The notes below the pieces were generated by a model, which saw only the letters and a program-made list of their open reading frames with translations, was not told where the DNA came from and did no database searches. DNA of 64,000 nucleotides, taken from assembly GCA_963850915.1 (NCBI GenBank), contig CAWKND010000010.1, positions 124,001 to 188,000 of the forward strand, given 5' to 3'. A program made the translations under genes and the position numbers. This stretch comes from CAVTWH01 sp963850915. GTDB lineage: Bacteria > Actinomycetota > Actinomycetes > Mycobacteriales > Micromonosporaceae. Positions 56,158-64,000 of this stretch are shown in pieces; position 1 is the first letter of the stretch, and each line of letters begins with the position of its first letter.

Positions 56158-56436
56158 GTGAGCAGCGGGACCGGCAAGGGCCGGGAGACGAGTCGAGGCG
56201 GGGACCGCGTGGCGGGCAAGGACAGTGGGGCCGGGGCGAACGCCCCAGAGCTGAGCTACGAGCAGGCGCGCGCCGAGTTGGCTGGCGTGGTTGAGCGGCT
56301 GGAGGCCGGTGGCGCGACGCTGGAGGAGTCACTGGCGCTCTGGGAGCGTGGTGAGCAACTGGCCGCCATCTGCCAGCGCTGGCTCGACGGCGCCAGCGCC
56401 CGACTGGCCGCCGCCCGCGACCAGCGCCCCACCTGA
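56158..56436 (+). CDS. xseB: Exodeoxyribonuclease VII small subunit
   Basis: 92 residues from the GTG at 56158. The helical core LSYEQARAELAGVVERLEAG then GATLEESLALWERGEQL is diagnostic. The ~30 residues before it are disordered, so later GTG starts are possible; the frame is open back to 56104. The stop lies in the first unit of an 18-bp tandem repeat. Confidence 0.9.
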   Translation: MSSGTGKGRETSRGGDRVAGKDSGAGANAPELSYEQARAELAGVVERLEAGGATLEESLALWERGEQLAAICQRWLDGASARLAAARDQRPT

Positions 56437-56478
56437 AACCCGCGCCCCACCTGAGACCCGCGCCCCACCTGAGACCCG
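56425..56478 (+). repeat. Three 18-bp tandem repeats spanning the xseB stop codon
   Basis: CGCCCCACCTGARACCCG at 56425, 56443 and 56461. The first unit has A and the others G at the R. 18 bp keeps frame, so each unit carries an in-frame TGA. Confidence 0.88.
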
Positions 56479-56554
56479 CGCTCGGCGTAAACCAGCGCAT
56501 TCGTCCAAGCCGCCGCCGAAGCTGGCAACACCATCCGGCGCGATCTGACGCGCG

Positions 56555-57829
56555 TCAGGCCGGGGCGAAGGTCCGCGCGGCCCGCACCAGGGCCGCCACC
56601 CCGACCCGCAAGGTGGGCTCGATGACCGGGGCGTAGAGCGGGGAATGGTTGGACGGCACGCTCTGCAGGACCTGTTGCATGGCGCTCATCTCGGTGGCGC
56701 CGTCGAACAGGGCCGGGTCGGCGCCGCCGAGAAGCCAATAGGCGCAACGCGCCCCGGCCGCGGTAGCCAGCCGGCCGACGTCCTCGCTGCCGGTACCCGC
56801 GCCGGGATCAAGGGTATGGCCGGCGCCGAACTCGGCCTCGAACGCCGCCCGCAGGCGCTCCACCGCGCTCGCGTCGTTGATGACCGGAGGGAACGACTCG
56901 GTCTGCGAGATCTCCGGTGGCTTCGGCGCGGCGGCGGTGACGGCCTCACCGGAGACGATCCGCTTGATGGCCGCCATCACCTTGTCGCGCACCGCTGGAT
57001 CGAGGGTGCGCAAATTCATCAGCATCTCGGCCCGATCGCCGATGACGTTCTCCTTGGTCCCGGCGTGCAGCGCACCGACGGTCAGCACGGCGGTCTCGGT
57101 GCCGGCAATCTCACGAGACACCACGGTCTGCAGCCGCATCACCGTGGCCGCGGCCATCACCACCGGGTCGATAGAGGCTTCGGGGCGGGATCCGTGGGCG
57201 CCGCGCCCGTACATGACCACCCGCATGCCGTCCGAGGCCGCGAACGACGTACCGGCACCCAGACCGATCATCCCGCCCGGAAGCGGCGCGACATGCTGCC
57301 CCAGCACCACTTCGGGTGTCCCGACCCGATCGTATAGACCATCATCGACCATGGCTTGAGCGCCCGTGCCGAGTTCCTCGGCGGGCTGGAAGACCAGTAG
57401 CAGGGTGCCGCGCCAGCTCTCGTCGTCACCGGCCAGCGCCCGCGCGGCACCGAGCATGCACGTGACGTGCATGTCGTGGCCACAGGCGTGCATCACCGGC
57501 ACTTCCTGGCCACTTTGATCGGTCGCTCGGACGGTGCTGGCGTATTCCAGGCCGGTCTGCTCGGCGACCGGCAGCGCGTCCATGTCGGCGCGCAGCAGCA
57601 CAGTCGGGCCCTTCCCGCGGCGCAGCACGCCCACCACACCGTTGCCACCGATGCCCGTGGTGACGTCGTACCCAAGGGTGGCAAGGTGCTTCGCGACGAC
57701 CCCGGCAGTGCGGGTCTCCTGAAGCGACAGCTCGGGATGGGAATGGAGATCCCGGTAGATCCCGGTGAGATCGTCGATGTCAAAGTCGATTCCGCTACTC
57801 ACTGTACTCACTGTGCTCACTGTGCTCAC
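56555..57829 (-). CDS. M20 family amidohydrolase
   Basis: 424 residues, M20D (hippurate hydrolase/indole-acetyl amino acid hydrolase-like). Motifs: DLHSHPELSLQE, LLRADMDALPVAE, MHACGHDMHVTCML (metal Cys/His), FQPAEELGTGAQAMV and a late GTGSEDVG. Likely cleaves N-acyl amino acids in the cytosol. The N-terminus is a 9-bp tandem repeat (VST x3) holding four in-frame GTGs at 57829, 57820, 57811 and 57802. GGGGAGG upstream best fits the first. Confidence 0.88.
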   Translation of the reverse strand: MSTVSTVSTVSSGIDFDIDDLTGIYRDLHSHPELSLQETRTAGVVAKHLATLGYDVTTGIGGNGVVGVLRRGKGPTVLLRADMDALPVAEQTGLEYASTVRATDQSGQEVPVMHACGHDMHVTCMLGAARALAGDDESWRGTLLLVFQPAEELGTGAQAMVDDGLYDRVGTPEVVLGQHVAPLPGGMIGLGAGTSFAASDGMRVVMYGRGAHGSRPEASIDPVVMAAATVMRLQTVVSREIAGTETAVLTVGALHAGTKENVIGDRAEMLMNLRTLDPAVRDKVMAAIKRIVSGEAVTAAAPKPPEISQTESFPPVINDASAVERLRAAFEAEFGAGHTLDPGAGTGSEDVGRLATAAGARCAYWLLGGADPALFDGATEMSAMQQVLQSVPSNHSPLYAPVIEPTLRVGVAALVRAARTFAPA

Positions 57830-58246
57830 CGGCCTCCCCGCTTGCCATCACCGCAATTGCGGTCTCTGCCCGAATCCTAGGTACAAATGCATGGGTGGCC
57901 GGCATAACAGCGGATTCCGCCCCCGTGCGAGCAGAGCGCTTTCCCGCTGGCACAGCGGGTTCGGGTCCCGCAGCCCATCTGGTAGTCGGGGCCTGGTACC
58001 CCAACCAGGACAGGTAGCGGCGGATCTGCCGGGCGCTGCCTGTGCACTGCCGATAGTCGCCGTCGGGCATGAGCGTCTGTTGCTACTCGAATCATTGCGC
58101 CCCAACGGTTCCGCGCGTTCGTCCGGCCACGGGACCGGCAGGTCGACAGATAGACCGGCATGCAACCCGTACTCCTACGCTGCCCTCGCCGGTACACCGA
58201 GATTCATCGATCTCGCGGACGGCCGGCACCGACAGGGGCTGGACAG
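57830..58246. other. 417-bp region without a supported gene
   Basis: Contains several short open frames on both strands but none with codon bias, ribosome site or recognisable family. A T-arm-like stem-loop at 57955-57971 was examined and rejected as a tRNA. It probably holds the divergent promoters for the M20 gene and the small secreted protein. Confidence 0.5.
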
Positions 58247-58634
58247 ATGCGCAATCGTTGGAGGATTCCCCGTTCGTTGATGGCACTCGTGGTGATCGCG
58301 GCCAGCGGGATCGCGGTACTCGTCGGGGCGGGCCCCGCCTTCGCCGGTACCTGCACCAAGCAGACCGGCGTCTCGGTCACCGACGCCGGCTGTTCTACCA
58401 GGACGCCATCGGCTCGCCGCCACTCGGCCACTCCGATGTGTACAAGGCGCCACTGAACGGCTACTACGAGATCTACCGCTGCGACTACTTCAGTACCGGC
58501 TGCGACCAGTCCCCGGACACCTGCTGGGCCGGGCTCGGCGACACCGCCACCACTACAGCGGGTGGATCGAGCAGTACAACGTGGCACCGATCATGGCGAC
58601 CGTCCTGGCCAGTTTCTGCTCGGGCAACCACTGA
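58247..58634 (+). CDS. Small secreted Cys-containing protein, frameshifted
   Basis: 129 residues when repaired. Signal peptide at 1-34 (LMALVVIAASGIAVLVGAGPAFAG), then a mature part with about six Cys and many aromatic residues (LFYQDAIGSPPLGHSDVYKA, YYEIYRCDYFSTGCDQSPDT, FCSGNH end). Two one-base losses near 58392 and 58550 break the frame; adding one C to an existing C run at each restores it exactly. Family not recognised; an extracellular disulfide-bonded protein is likely. Confidence 0.6.
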
Positions 58635-58649
58635 CCGGGTCCGAGCCGG

Positions 58650-58682
58650 GCGGCCGGCCCCGCGCGCTGCGGGGCCGGCCGC
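58650..58682. terminator. Bidirectional terminator before the lipoprotein gene
   Basis: Perfect 14-bp stem (58650-58663 with 58669-58682), loop GCGCT, between convergent genes. Confidence 0.75.
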
Positions 58683-58687
58683 GCCGG

Positions 58688-59485
58688 TCAGATCTTGGCG
58701 TTGAGGATCTGGTACACGCCGGCCGGGGCCGGTACCGAGCTGGCCGGCGGTGTGACGGTGGCGTGGCCGAAGTCGGAGAACTCGATGTCCCCGTTGATGG
58801 TCGGATCGATCGCCGTCCCGTCGGTCCTGAAGCTGGTGAGCTGGCCGGCGCTGTTGACGACGGCGGTGATCGGGACGGCCTTGACCTTGTCGCCGTACTT
58901 GTTTGCGAGCGCCGAGTCGACGACCAGGCTGCGGTCCCCTGCCGTGGTCAGGTCGATGGTGCCGGTGAACGTCTTCCCGTCGGTGGTGGTGACCCCGCTG
59001 ATCGCTTTGAACGCGGCGGCCATGCCAAGCGGGTCGGCCGTGTCGGGGTCGATGGCGAGCGAGTTCTTGTTCGGCACCTTGGACAGGTCGACCTGCATCC
59101 ACTGGGTCGGATCGATCTTCAGCACCTTGTCCTGGGCGGTACCCAGGTCCAGCTTCACGTAGAGGTTTCCGCCGGACAGCAGCGTCTCGTAGCTGATCTT
59201 CAGTGCACCCTGGGCGTACCCGGCAATCACGTCGGCTGCCTTGTTGGGTACGTCGACGGAGCCGGTGTCCAACTGCTTGCCATTGCTGGAAACCGTGAAC
59301 TTCTCCGAGGTGGAGTTCAGCGCGGTCATAGCCTTGGAGAGGGCGTCCGCCGGTGCCACCAACGGCGCGGACGAGGCCGCCGGGGTACCCGACGAGCCGG
59401 TGGACGAGGACTTGCAGCCGGCCATGGCGAGACTGGTCACCGCCAGTACAGCGACGCCGACGACGGCGAGGTGTGAGGACTTCAC
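58688..59485 (-). CDS. LppX/LprAFG-like lipoprotein
   Basis: 265 residues. Lipobox LAMAGC with the lipidated Cys at residue ~24, then a Ser/Thr-rich linker. The body (ALSKAMTALNSTSEKFTVSS, GGNLYVKLDLGT, TDGKTFTGTIDLT) resembles the LppX_LprAFG half-barrel family that carries lipids between membranes. The GTG at 59485 has GGAAGG about 7 nt upstream, chosen over the longer open frame to 59566. Confidence 0.82.
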   Translation of the reverse strand: MKSSHLAVVGVAVLAVTSLAMAGCKSSSTGSSGTPAASSAPLVAPADALSKAMTALNSTSEKFTVSSNGKQLDTGSVDVPNKAADVIAGYAQGALKISYETLLSGGNLYVKLDLGTAQDKVLKIDPTQWMQVDLSKVPNKNSLAIDPDTADPLGMAAAFKAISGVTTTDGKTFTGTIDLTTAGDRSLVVDSALANKYGDKVKAVPITAVVNSAGQLTSFRTDGTAIDPTINGDIEFSDFGHATVTPPASSVPAPAGVYQILNAKI

Positions 59486-59587
59486 GTGTGTTCCTTCCGG
59501 GGTTGGTCGGCGTACGACCCCGGCGTGCGGGGCGCCAACACCCCGCACGGTACGAACCTCGGGCAAAGCGGTACGGCCGGAAGGCCC

Positions 59588-60235
59588 TCAGTGCAGGGCG
59601 GTGGCCAGTTCGCGGAGCCGGTCGAGGCTGGTCTGTCCGATCAGGACGGTGGTACGGGTGTCCGCCACGCTCACCAGCGCGGCGTTACCGGAGCCGAGGG
59701 ACGGGTACTCCCGCCACTGCTGCCCGCCCACGCTGACCAGGTTCCCCGGCTGTGCGTTGGCGCCCAGCTCCTGCTGGAGTACCGCGTCCGAGGGGCCGCT
59801 GCTCTCCACCAGCTGTACGCCGGCTCCGCCGGGTGCGTGGTAGACGACCCGGAGGACAGCACCGGCAGTCGCGTCCGAGGTTCCCGGGCTGGCCGGTGGC
59901 GTGTACGTCGCCGCGTTGGCGCTCCAGCCGGCCGGCAGTGGCTGCGGCTCCAGTACCGGGAAGGCGTTCGCGTGCCGGGCGGTGGCGTACGTCTCCGACA
60001 CGTCGATCGCGATCGGCTTGTCCCCGCCGAAGAACACCTGGTACACCCCGACGAGTACCAGGATCGGCAGCAGCAGCGCGGCCAGCGACAGCACGATGTC
60101 CCGGGTACTGCGTCCGGCCCGGTCGGCCTGCGCCGGGGTGAGCTGGGCCGCCGGCGTGAGCTGATCGGCAGGCTCGGTGGTGGCAGGCTCAGTGGTGGGT
60201 GGCGCGGCAGGCGGCGCGGGTTCGGTTCCGGACAC
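59588..60235 (-). CDS. DUF4245 family membrane protein
   Basis: 215 residues. Disordered Pro/Thr-rich N-terminus (1-40), one membrane helix (IVLSLAALLLPILVLVGVYQ), and an extracytoplasmic domain (WSANAATYTPPASPGTSD, VVYHAPGGAGVQLVES). DUF4245 genes sit next to glpX in many actinobacteria, as here, but no role is known. Confidence 0.85.
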   Translation of the reverse strand: MSGTEPAPPAAPPTTEPATTEPADQLTPAAQLTPAQADRAGRSTRDIVLSLAALLLPILVLVGVYQVFFGGDKPIAIDVSETYATARHANAFPVLEPQPLPAGWSANAATYTPPASPGTSDATAGAVLRVVYHAPGGAGVQLVESSGPSDAVLQQELGANAQPGNLVSVGGQQWREYPSLGSGNAALVSVADTRTTVLIGQTSLDRLRELATALH

Positions 60236-60300
60236 GCACCTATCGTCGCCTACCCGGCTGAACCAGCCACACCCGGCCGCCCCAGCCGTCGGCCGCCCAG

Positions 60301-60362
60301 CCGCCGGCCGCCCAGCCGTCAGGCGCCCCAGCCGCCGGCCGCCCAGCCGTCAGGCGCCCCAG
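60301..60362. repeat. Two perfect 31-bp tandem repeats
   Basis: Identical units at 60301-60331 and 60332-60362, preceded by partly matching CCGCCCAGCCG copies from 60275. Lies in the DUF4245-glpX spacer. Confidence 0.85.
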
Positions 60363-60519
60363 CCGCGGCCGCACCGGGCGCCAAGGCGGGCCGCTGTCAG
60401 CCCGGTCACACGCTCCGCCGTCCCCAACGGAGCCGGGCCATGCCAGGATTGGGCCAGAGGTCGCCAGCGGCGGTGACGCGCGCGACGGCCGGTACCCGTG
60501 CGCAGCGAGAGGCCCGCCG

Positions 60520-61575
60520 ATGACCCGCAGCCCGCAGCAGCTCGACCGCAACCTGGCCCTGGAGCTCGTCAGAGTTACCGAGGCGGCGGCGATGGCCGCC
60601 GGGCGCTGGGTCGGCCGGGGCGACAAGGAGGGCGGCGACGGGGCAGCCGTCGACGCCATGCGCAAGCTGATCAACTCGGTGTCCATGCGCGGGGTGGTGA
60701 TCATCGGCGAGGGCGAGAAGGACAACGCCCCGATGCTCTTCAACGGCGAGGTGGTCGGCGACGGCTCCGGGCCCGAGGTGGATGTGGCGGTGGACCCGGT
60801 CGACGGTACGACCCTGATGAGCAAGGGCATGCCCAACGCCCTGGCCGTACTGGCTGTCGCCGAGCGGGGCGCCATGTTCGACCCGAGCGCGGTCTTCTAC
60901 ATGGAGAAGCTGGCCGTCGGGCCGGACTGCGCCGACGTGGTGGACATCGAGGCGGGGGTACGCGAGAACCTGCGGCGCATCGCCCAGGTCAAGCGCTCCA
61001 GCGTGGCCGAGGTGACGGTGTGCATCCTGGACCGGCCACGCCACCAGCAGTTGATCGAGGAGGTACGCGCGGCGGGCGCCCGGATCCGGTTCATCTCGGA
61101 CGGGGACATCGCCGGGGCGATCAGCGCCGCGCGCGAAGGCAGCGAGGTCGACGTACTCATGGGCATCGGGGGTACGCCGGAGGGGATCACGGCGGCCTGC
61201 GCACTCAAGTGCATGGGCGGCGCGATCCAGGCCAAGCTGTGGCCGCGCGACGAGGCCGAGCGGGAGAAGGCGCTGGCCGCCGGGCACGACCTTTCCCGGG
61301 TACTCAGCACCGACGACCTGGTCACCGGGGACAACTGTTTCTTCGTAGCCACCGGAGTCACCACCGGCGACCTGCTCAAAGGCGTCCGGTACCGGTCCGG
61401 CGGGGCGTACACCCAGTCGATCGTGATGCGCTCCAAGAGCGGCACGATCCGGGTGGTCGACTCCTTCCACCGGCTGGACAAGCTGCGCGAGTACTCGATG
61501 GTCGACTTCGACGAGCCGGCTGGCGATTCCGGCGCCGGGGCAGGCGTACTCCCAGACAGTGCGGGCCTGCTCTGA
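60520..61575 (+). CDS. glpX: Class II fructose-1,6-bisphosphatase
   Basis: 351 residues. Gluconeogenic hydrolysis of fructose-1,6-bisphosphate to F6P. Metal and substrate motifs: GEGEKDNAPML, DVAVDPVDGTTLMSKG, GIGGTPEGITAACALKCMGG. The ATG has GAGAGG about 8 nt upstream. The only FBPase in many actinobacteria. Overlaps the start region of the next transporter gene. Confidence 0.95.
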   Translation: MTRSPQQLDRNLALELVRVTEAAAMAAGRWVGRGDKEGGDGAAVDAMRKLINSVSMRGVVIIGEGEKDNAPMLFNGEVVGDGSGPEVDVAVDPVDGTTLMSKGMPNALAVLAVAERGAMFDPSAVFYMEKLAVGPDCADVVDIEAGVRENLRRIAQVKRSSVAEVTVCILDRPRHQQLIEEVRAAGARIRFISDGDIAGAISAAREGSEVDVLMGIGGTPEGITAACALKCMGGAIQAKLWPRDEAEREKALAAGHDLSRVLSTDDLVTGDNCFFVATGVTTGDLLKGVRYRSGGAYTQSIVMRSKSGTIRVVDSFHRLDKLREYSMVDFDEPAGDSGAGAGVLPDSAGLL

Positions 61576-62564
61576 CAGCGCATCCTCCACGGACAGCGCA
61601 TCCCCGCCGCCGAGCGATCGGCGTCGGCCTCGCCGTGTTCGGTGGCGTCGGGGTGGCCGCCCAGTCCCGGATCAACGGCGAGCTGGGCGACCGGCTGCAC
61701 GACGGGATCGCGGCCGCCACCATCTCCTTCGGCTCCGGCCTGATCCTGCTCCTGGTGATGACGGCGCTGATCGCCCCGATGCGGCGCGGCCTGGCCGCGA
61801 CCCGGGGCGCACTCCGGCACGGAACCCTGAAGCCGTGGCAGTGCCTGGGTGGCGCGTGCGGCGCCTACCTGGTTACCACGCAGGGAATCACCGTCGTGGC
61901 GCTGGGCGTCGCGATCTTCACCGTTGCGCTGGTCGCCGGCCAGTCGATGGCCAGCCTGGTGGTCGACCGGCTGGGCGTCGGGCCGGCCGGGCCGCAGCCG
62001 CTGACCGCCAGCCGGTTGGCCGGCTCGCTGCTGGGCATCGTGGCTGTCCTGGTCGCCGTCTCCGGCCGGCTGGGCGACCTCGGCGCGCTCGGACTCGCCG
62101 CGCTCCCGGCGCTGGCCGGTGTCGGGGTCGCCTGGCAGCAGGCGGTCAACGGGCGGGTACGTGAGGCGGCCGGCAGCCCGCTCGCCGCGGCGGCGGTGAA
62201 CTTCGCCGTGGGTACCAGCGCACTGGTCCTGGTCTTCGCCGTTGATCTGTTGATCCGCGGGCTGCCGAGCGGGGCGCTGCCGCACCGGCCGGTGCTCTAC
62301 CTCGGCGGCCCGATCGGGGTGGTGTTCATCGCCATCTCGGCCGCCGTCGTGCGCGACACCGGGGTGCTGCTGCTGGGCCTGGCCATGGTCGCCGGCCAGC
62401 TCGCCGGCGCGCTCGCCATCGACCTGCTCACCCCCGGCGGGGTACGCCCGGACGTGGCGACCTGGCTGGGCGTGGCGCTCACCCTCGGGGCAGTGCTGCT
62501 GGCCGGGGTACCCACCAAAAAGCGCGAGCCTCGCGCGGCCGAGCCGGTGCCGCCTACCATCTGA
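61572..62564 (+). CDS. DMT superfamily transporter, YdcZ (DUF606) type
   Basis: About 310-330 residues, ten hydrophobic helices in two five-helix halves (GLAVFGGVGVAAQSRINGEL; VAWQQAVNGRV in the second half; QSRING and QQAVNG are the paired signatures of YdcZ). Substrate unknown. The start is unresolved: no ATG/GTG/TTG follows the glpX stop until the GTG at 61635, which would remove part of helix 1. A CTG at 61572, or a GTG at 61559 followed by a lost base, are other options. Confidence 0.75.
   Translation: MTAHPPRTAHPRRRAIGVGLAVFGGVGVAAQSRINGELGDRLHDGIAAATISFGSGLILLLVMTALIAPMRRGLAATRGALRHGTLKPWQCLGGACGAYLVTTQGITVVALGVAIFTVALVAGQSMASLVVDRLGVGPAGPQPLTASRLAGSLLGIVAVLVAVSGRLGDLGALGLAALPALAGVGVAWQQAVNGRVREAAGSPLAAAAVNFAVGTSALVLVFAVDLLIRGLPSGALPHRPVLYLGGPIGVVFIAISAAVVRDTGVLLLGLAMVAGQLAGALAIDLLTPGGVRPDVATWLGVALTLGAVLLAGVPTKKREPRAAEPVPPTI
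62555..62560 (+). promoter_or_regulatory. -10 box of PfkB kinase gene (leaderless)
   Basis: TACCAT, 6 nt before the ATG at 62567, inside the end of the transporter gene. Confidence 0.5.
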
Positions 62565-62566
62565 AG

Positions 62567-63484
62567 ATGATCGTCGTGGCCGGCGAAAACGTGGTCGACC
62601 TGATTTCCGCCCCTGCAGGTGCCCTCGGACCAGGCAGCGACCTGCTGCGCCCGGCGCTGGGCGGCGGGCCGGCCAACATCGCTGTCGCCACCGCCCGGCT
62701 GGACGCCCCGGTGGCGATGGTCGCCCGGCTGGGTGCCGACGCGTTCGCCGACGCGTTCGTCGCCCGCTTCGCCGAGGCCGGCGTGGCCACCAAGTACCTG
62801 GTCCGCAGCGCCGACCCGTCGGCCCTGGCACTCGCCTCGATCAGCCCGGACGGCTCGGCCCACTTCGACTTCTGGCTGCGCGGCGCGGCCGACTTCGGCT
62901 GGCTCCCCGGTGAACTGCCCGAACTGCCGATCGGGGACACCCTGCACGTCGGTTCGCTCGCGGCGTTCCTGCCGCCCGGGGCGGACGCGCTGCTCGACTG
63001 GGCGGCGGAGCACCGGCGGCGCGGCGTGGTCACCTGCGACCCCAACCTGCGCCCCGAGTCGCTGCCCTATCTGGATCGGCTGCCGACCCTGCTGAGCTGC
63101 GCGCACGTGGTCAAGGTGAGCGAGGACGACCTGCTGCTCGCGTACCCGGACGAGGAGCCCGAGCACGTCTGCCGGCGCTGGCTGGCCACCGGCCGCGAGC
63201 TGGTCATTCTCACCCGGGGCGGGCGCGGGCTGACCGGCTTCGCGGTCGGCCAGGAGGTGAGCGCGGCACCGCCGCTGGTCACGGTGGTGGACACCATCGG
63301 CGCCGGGGACACCACGATGGGCGCCCTGCTCACCCTGATCAGCCGGATCGGTCTGGTGGGGGTACTCGCGGAGCTGGCCGAGTCACTGCACTTCGCGGCG
63401 ACAGCCGGCGCGCTGGCGTGTACCCGCCCCGGCGCCGACCCGCCGACCGCCGACGAACTGGCGGCGGCGCTGCTGGTGGCGTGA
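62567..63484 (+). CDS. PfkB family carbohydrate kinase
   Basis: 305 residues, ribokinase fold. N-terminal GGGPANIAVATARL, and the C-terminal PfkB signature DTIGAGDTTMGALL with the catalytic Asp. Fructokinase-like; the sugar is not certain. Start set by TACCAT 6 nt upstream. Confidence 0.9.
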   Translation: MIVVAGENVVDLISAPAGALGPGSDLLRPALGGGPANIAVATARLDAPVAMVARLGADAFADAFVARFAEAGVATKYLVRSADPSALALASISPDGSAHFDFWLRGAADFGWLPGELPELPIGDTLHVGSLAAFLPPGADALLDWAAEHRRRGVVTCDPNLRPESLPYLDRLPTLLSCAHVVKVSEDDLLLAYPDEEPEHVCRRWLATGRELVILTRGGRGLTGFAVGQEVSAAPPLVTVVDTIGAGDTTMGALLTLISRIGLVGVLAELAESLHFAATAGALACTRPGADPPTADELAAALLVA

Positions 63485-63524
63485 GGCGGGCCTTGCGGGC
63501 ACTGGGGTCAGGTGCGCCGGTGGG

Positions 63525-64000
63525 TCAGGTGCGCTGGCGGGAGCGGTAGGCCCTGGTCTTGTTGCGGTTGCCGCAGACGCTCATCGAGCACCACTGCTTG
63601 GAGGAGTTCTTCGACTGGTCGTAGAAGACCCACTGGCAGCTGTCCTCCCGACAGAGCTTCAGCCGCGACCAGGTACCGTCGCCGGCCGCGAGTACGACCG
63701 CCGCGAGTACCTCGCCGAGTACCCGCCGGGCACCCTGCTCAGCCGAGTCCAGCCGTACCCCCGTCGCCCCGAACCGGGCGCGGAGCTGGATCTGCCCGGC
63801 CAGCTCATCGAGGAGTTCGGTGTCCGTGCTCACCTGGTCGTGGTGGGCCTGGGCGGCGGCGCGCAGCGCGTCCCGGAGCGCCCGTGCCTGCTCCAGCCCG
63901 GCCGCGTCGAGGCCCGCATCGGAGTGTTCGTGCTTGCGCAGCCAGGAGCCGTACTTGGCCAGCGTGCCGAGATCGTCGGAGCCGCTCTCCACGTCGACCG
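63525..64000 (-). CDS. CGNR zinc finger (ABATE domain) regulator, N-terminus outside window
   Basis: At least 155 residues. The C-terminal zinc finger is complete (KLCREDSCQWVFYDQSKN, then WCSMSVCGNRNKTRAYRSR; four Cys with CGNR). The preceding helical ABATE region (GLEQARALRDALRAAAQAHH) is present, but the usual N-terminal LDLVNT-type segment is missing, so the gene probably starts past 64000. CGNR proteins are putative stress-induced transcription regulators. Confidence 0.85.
   Translation of the reverse strand, partial: VDVESGSDDLGTLAKYGSWLRKHEHSDAGLDAAGLEQARALRDALRAAAQAHHDQVSTDTELLDELAGQIQLRARFGATGVRLDSAEQGARRVLGEVLAAVVLAAGDGTWSRLKLCREDSCQWVFYDQSKNSSKQWCSMSVCGNRNKTRAYRSRQRT

Noticed and set aside
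57955..57971. tRNA T-arm-like stem-loop (GCGGG, 7-nt TTCGGGT loop, CCCGC)
   Set aside because: The loop lacks the expected A of TTCRA, and no anticodon arm with T33 or matching acceptor stem could be built around it on either strand.

Overview
The window comes from a high-GC actinobacterium. Supporting signs are GC-rich third codon positions, many GTG starts, the mycothiol gene mshB, the AdnAB helicase-nuclease, a three-subunit Sdh1-type succinate dehydrogenase, and class II FBPase GlpX near XseA/XseB/IspH, an order also seen in mycobacteria. Gene content and neighbourhoods look most like Micromonosporaceae; this family placement is inference. There are no rRNA genes, convincing tRNAs, CRISPR arrays, insertion sequences or phage genes.

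Layout. 0-6.3 kb: adnB (runs off the left edge), adnA and two LOG-family genes, all on the minus strand. 6.4-8.3 kb: a secreted pectinesterase behind a perfect 30-bp LacI-type palindrome. 8.5-16.2 kb: lysine/diaminopimelate and redox genes (dapE and dapD divergent, dapC, fdxA, mshB) with small membrane genes. 16.3-21.6 kb: S9 peptidase, pterin dehydratase and the TldD/TldE protease pair. 21.7-27.4 kb: TMEM175-like channel, sdhCAB, DUF1990 and MutT. 27.5-39.3 kb: the most accessory part, with two tandem secreted propeller-PKD-fascin proteins, a TetR regulator, a broken patatin, YchF and a mobile mystery protein A/B (HTH/Fic) pair. 39.4-46.4 kb: a methyltransferase, Ada-AlkA plus Ogt alkylation repair, a heterodimeric ABC exporter and a DUF1349 protein. 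46.5-54.8 kb: an AbiEi-like protein, RmuC, a hydrolase with a WYL regulator, a DEAD-box helicase, ispH and a broken membrane gene. 54.8-64 kb: xseAB, an M20 amidohydrolase, a lipoprotein, DUF4245, glpX, a YdcZ-type transporter, a PfkB kinase and a CGNR regulator cut by the right edge.

Two window-wide patterns stand out. First, at least 16 genes carry a TANNNT -10 box exactly 6-8 nt before the start codon, the signature of leaderless transcripts. Second, GTAC is strikingly frequent, and rare codons such as GTA tend to appear where the next base is C.

At least seven genes are interrupted by single-base frameshifts (adnA, pectinesterase, patatin, ada-alkA, DEAD helicase, ispH, a small secreted protein). 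Every one that could be resolved is a gain or loss of one base inside a run of two or three identical bases, and ispH is expected to be essential. Sequencing error is therefore the leading explanation, and these genes should not be taken as real pseudogenes without resequencing.
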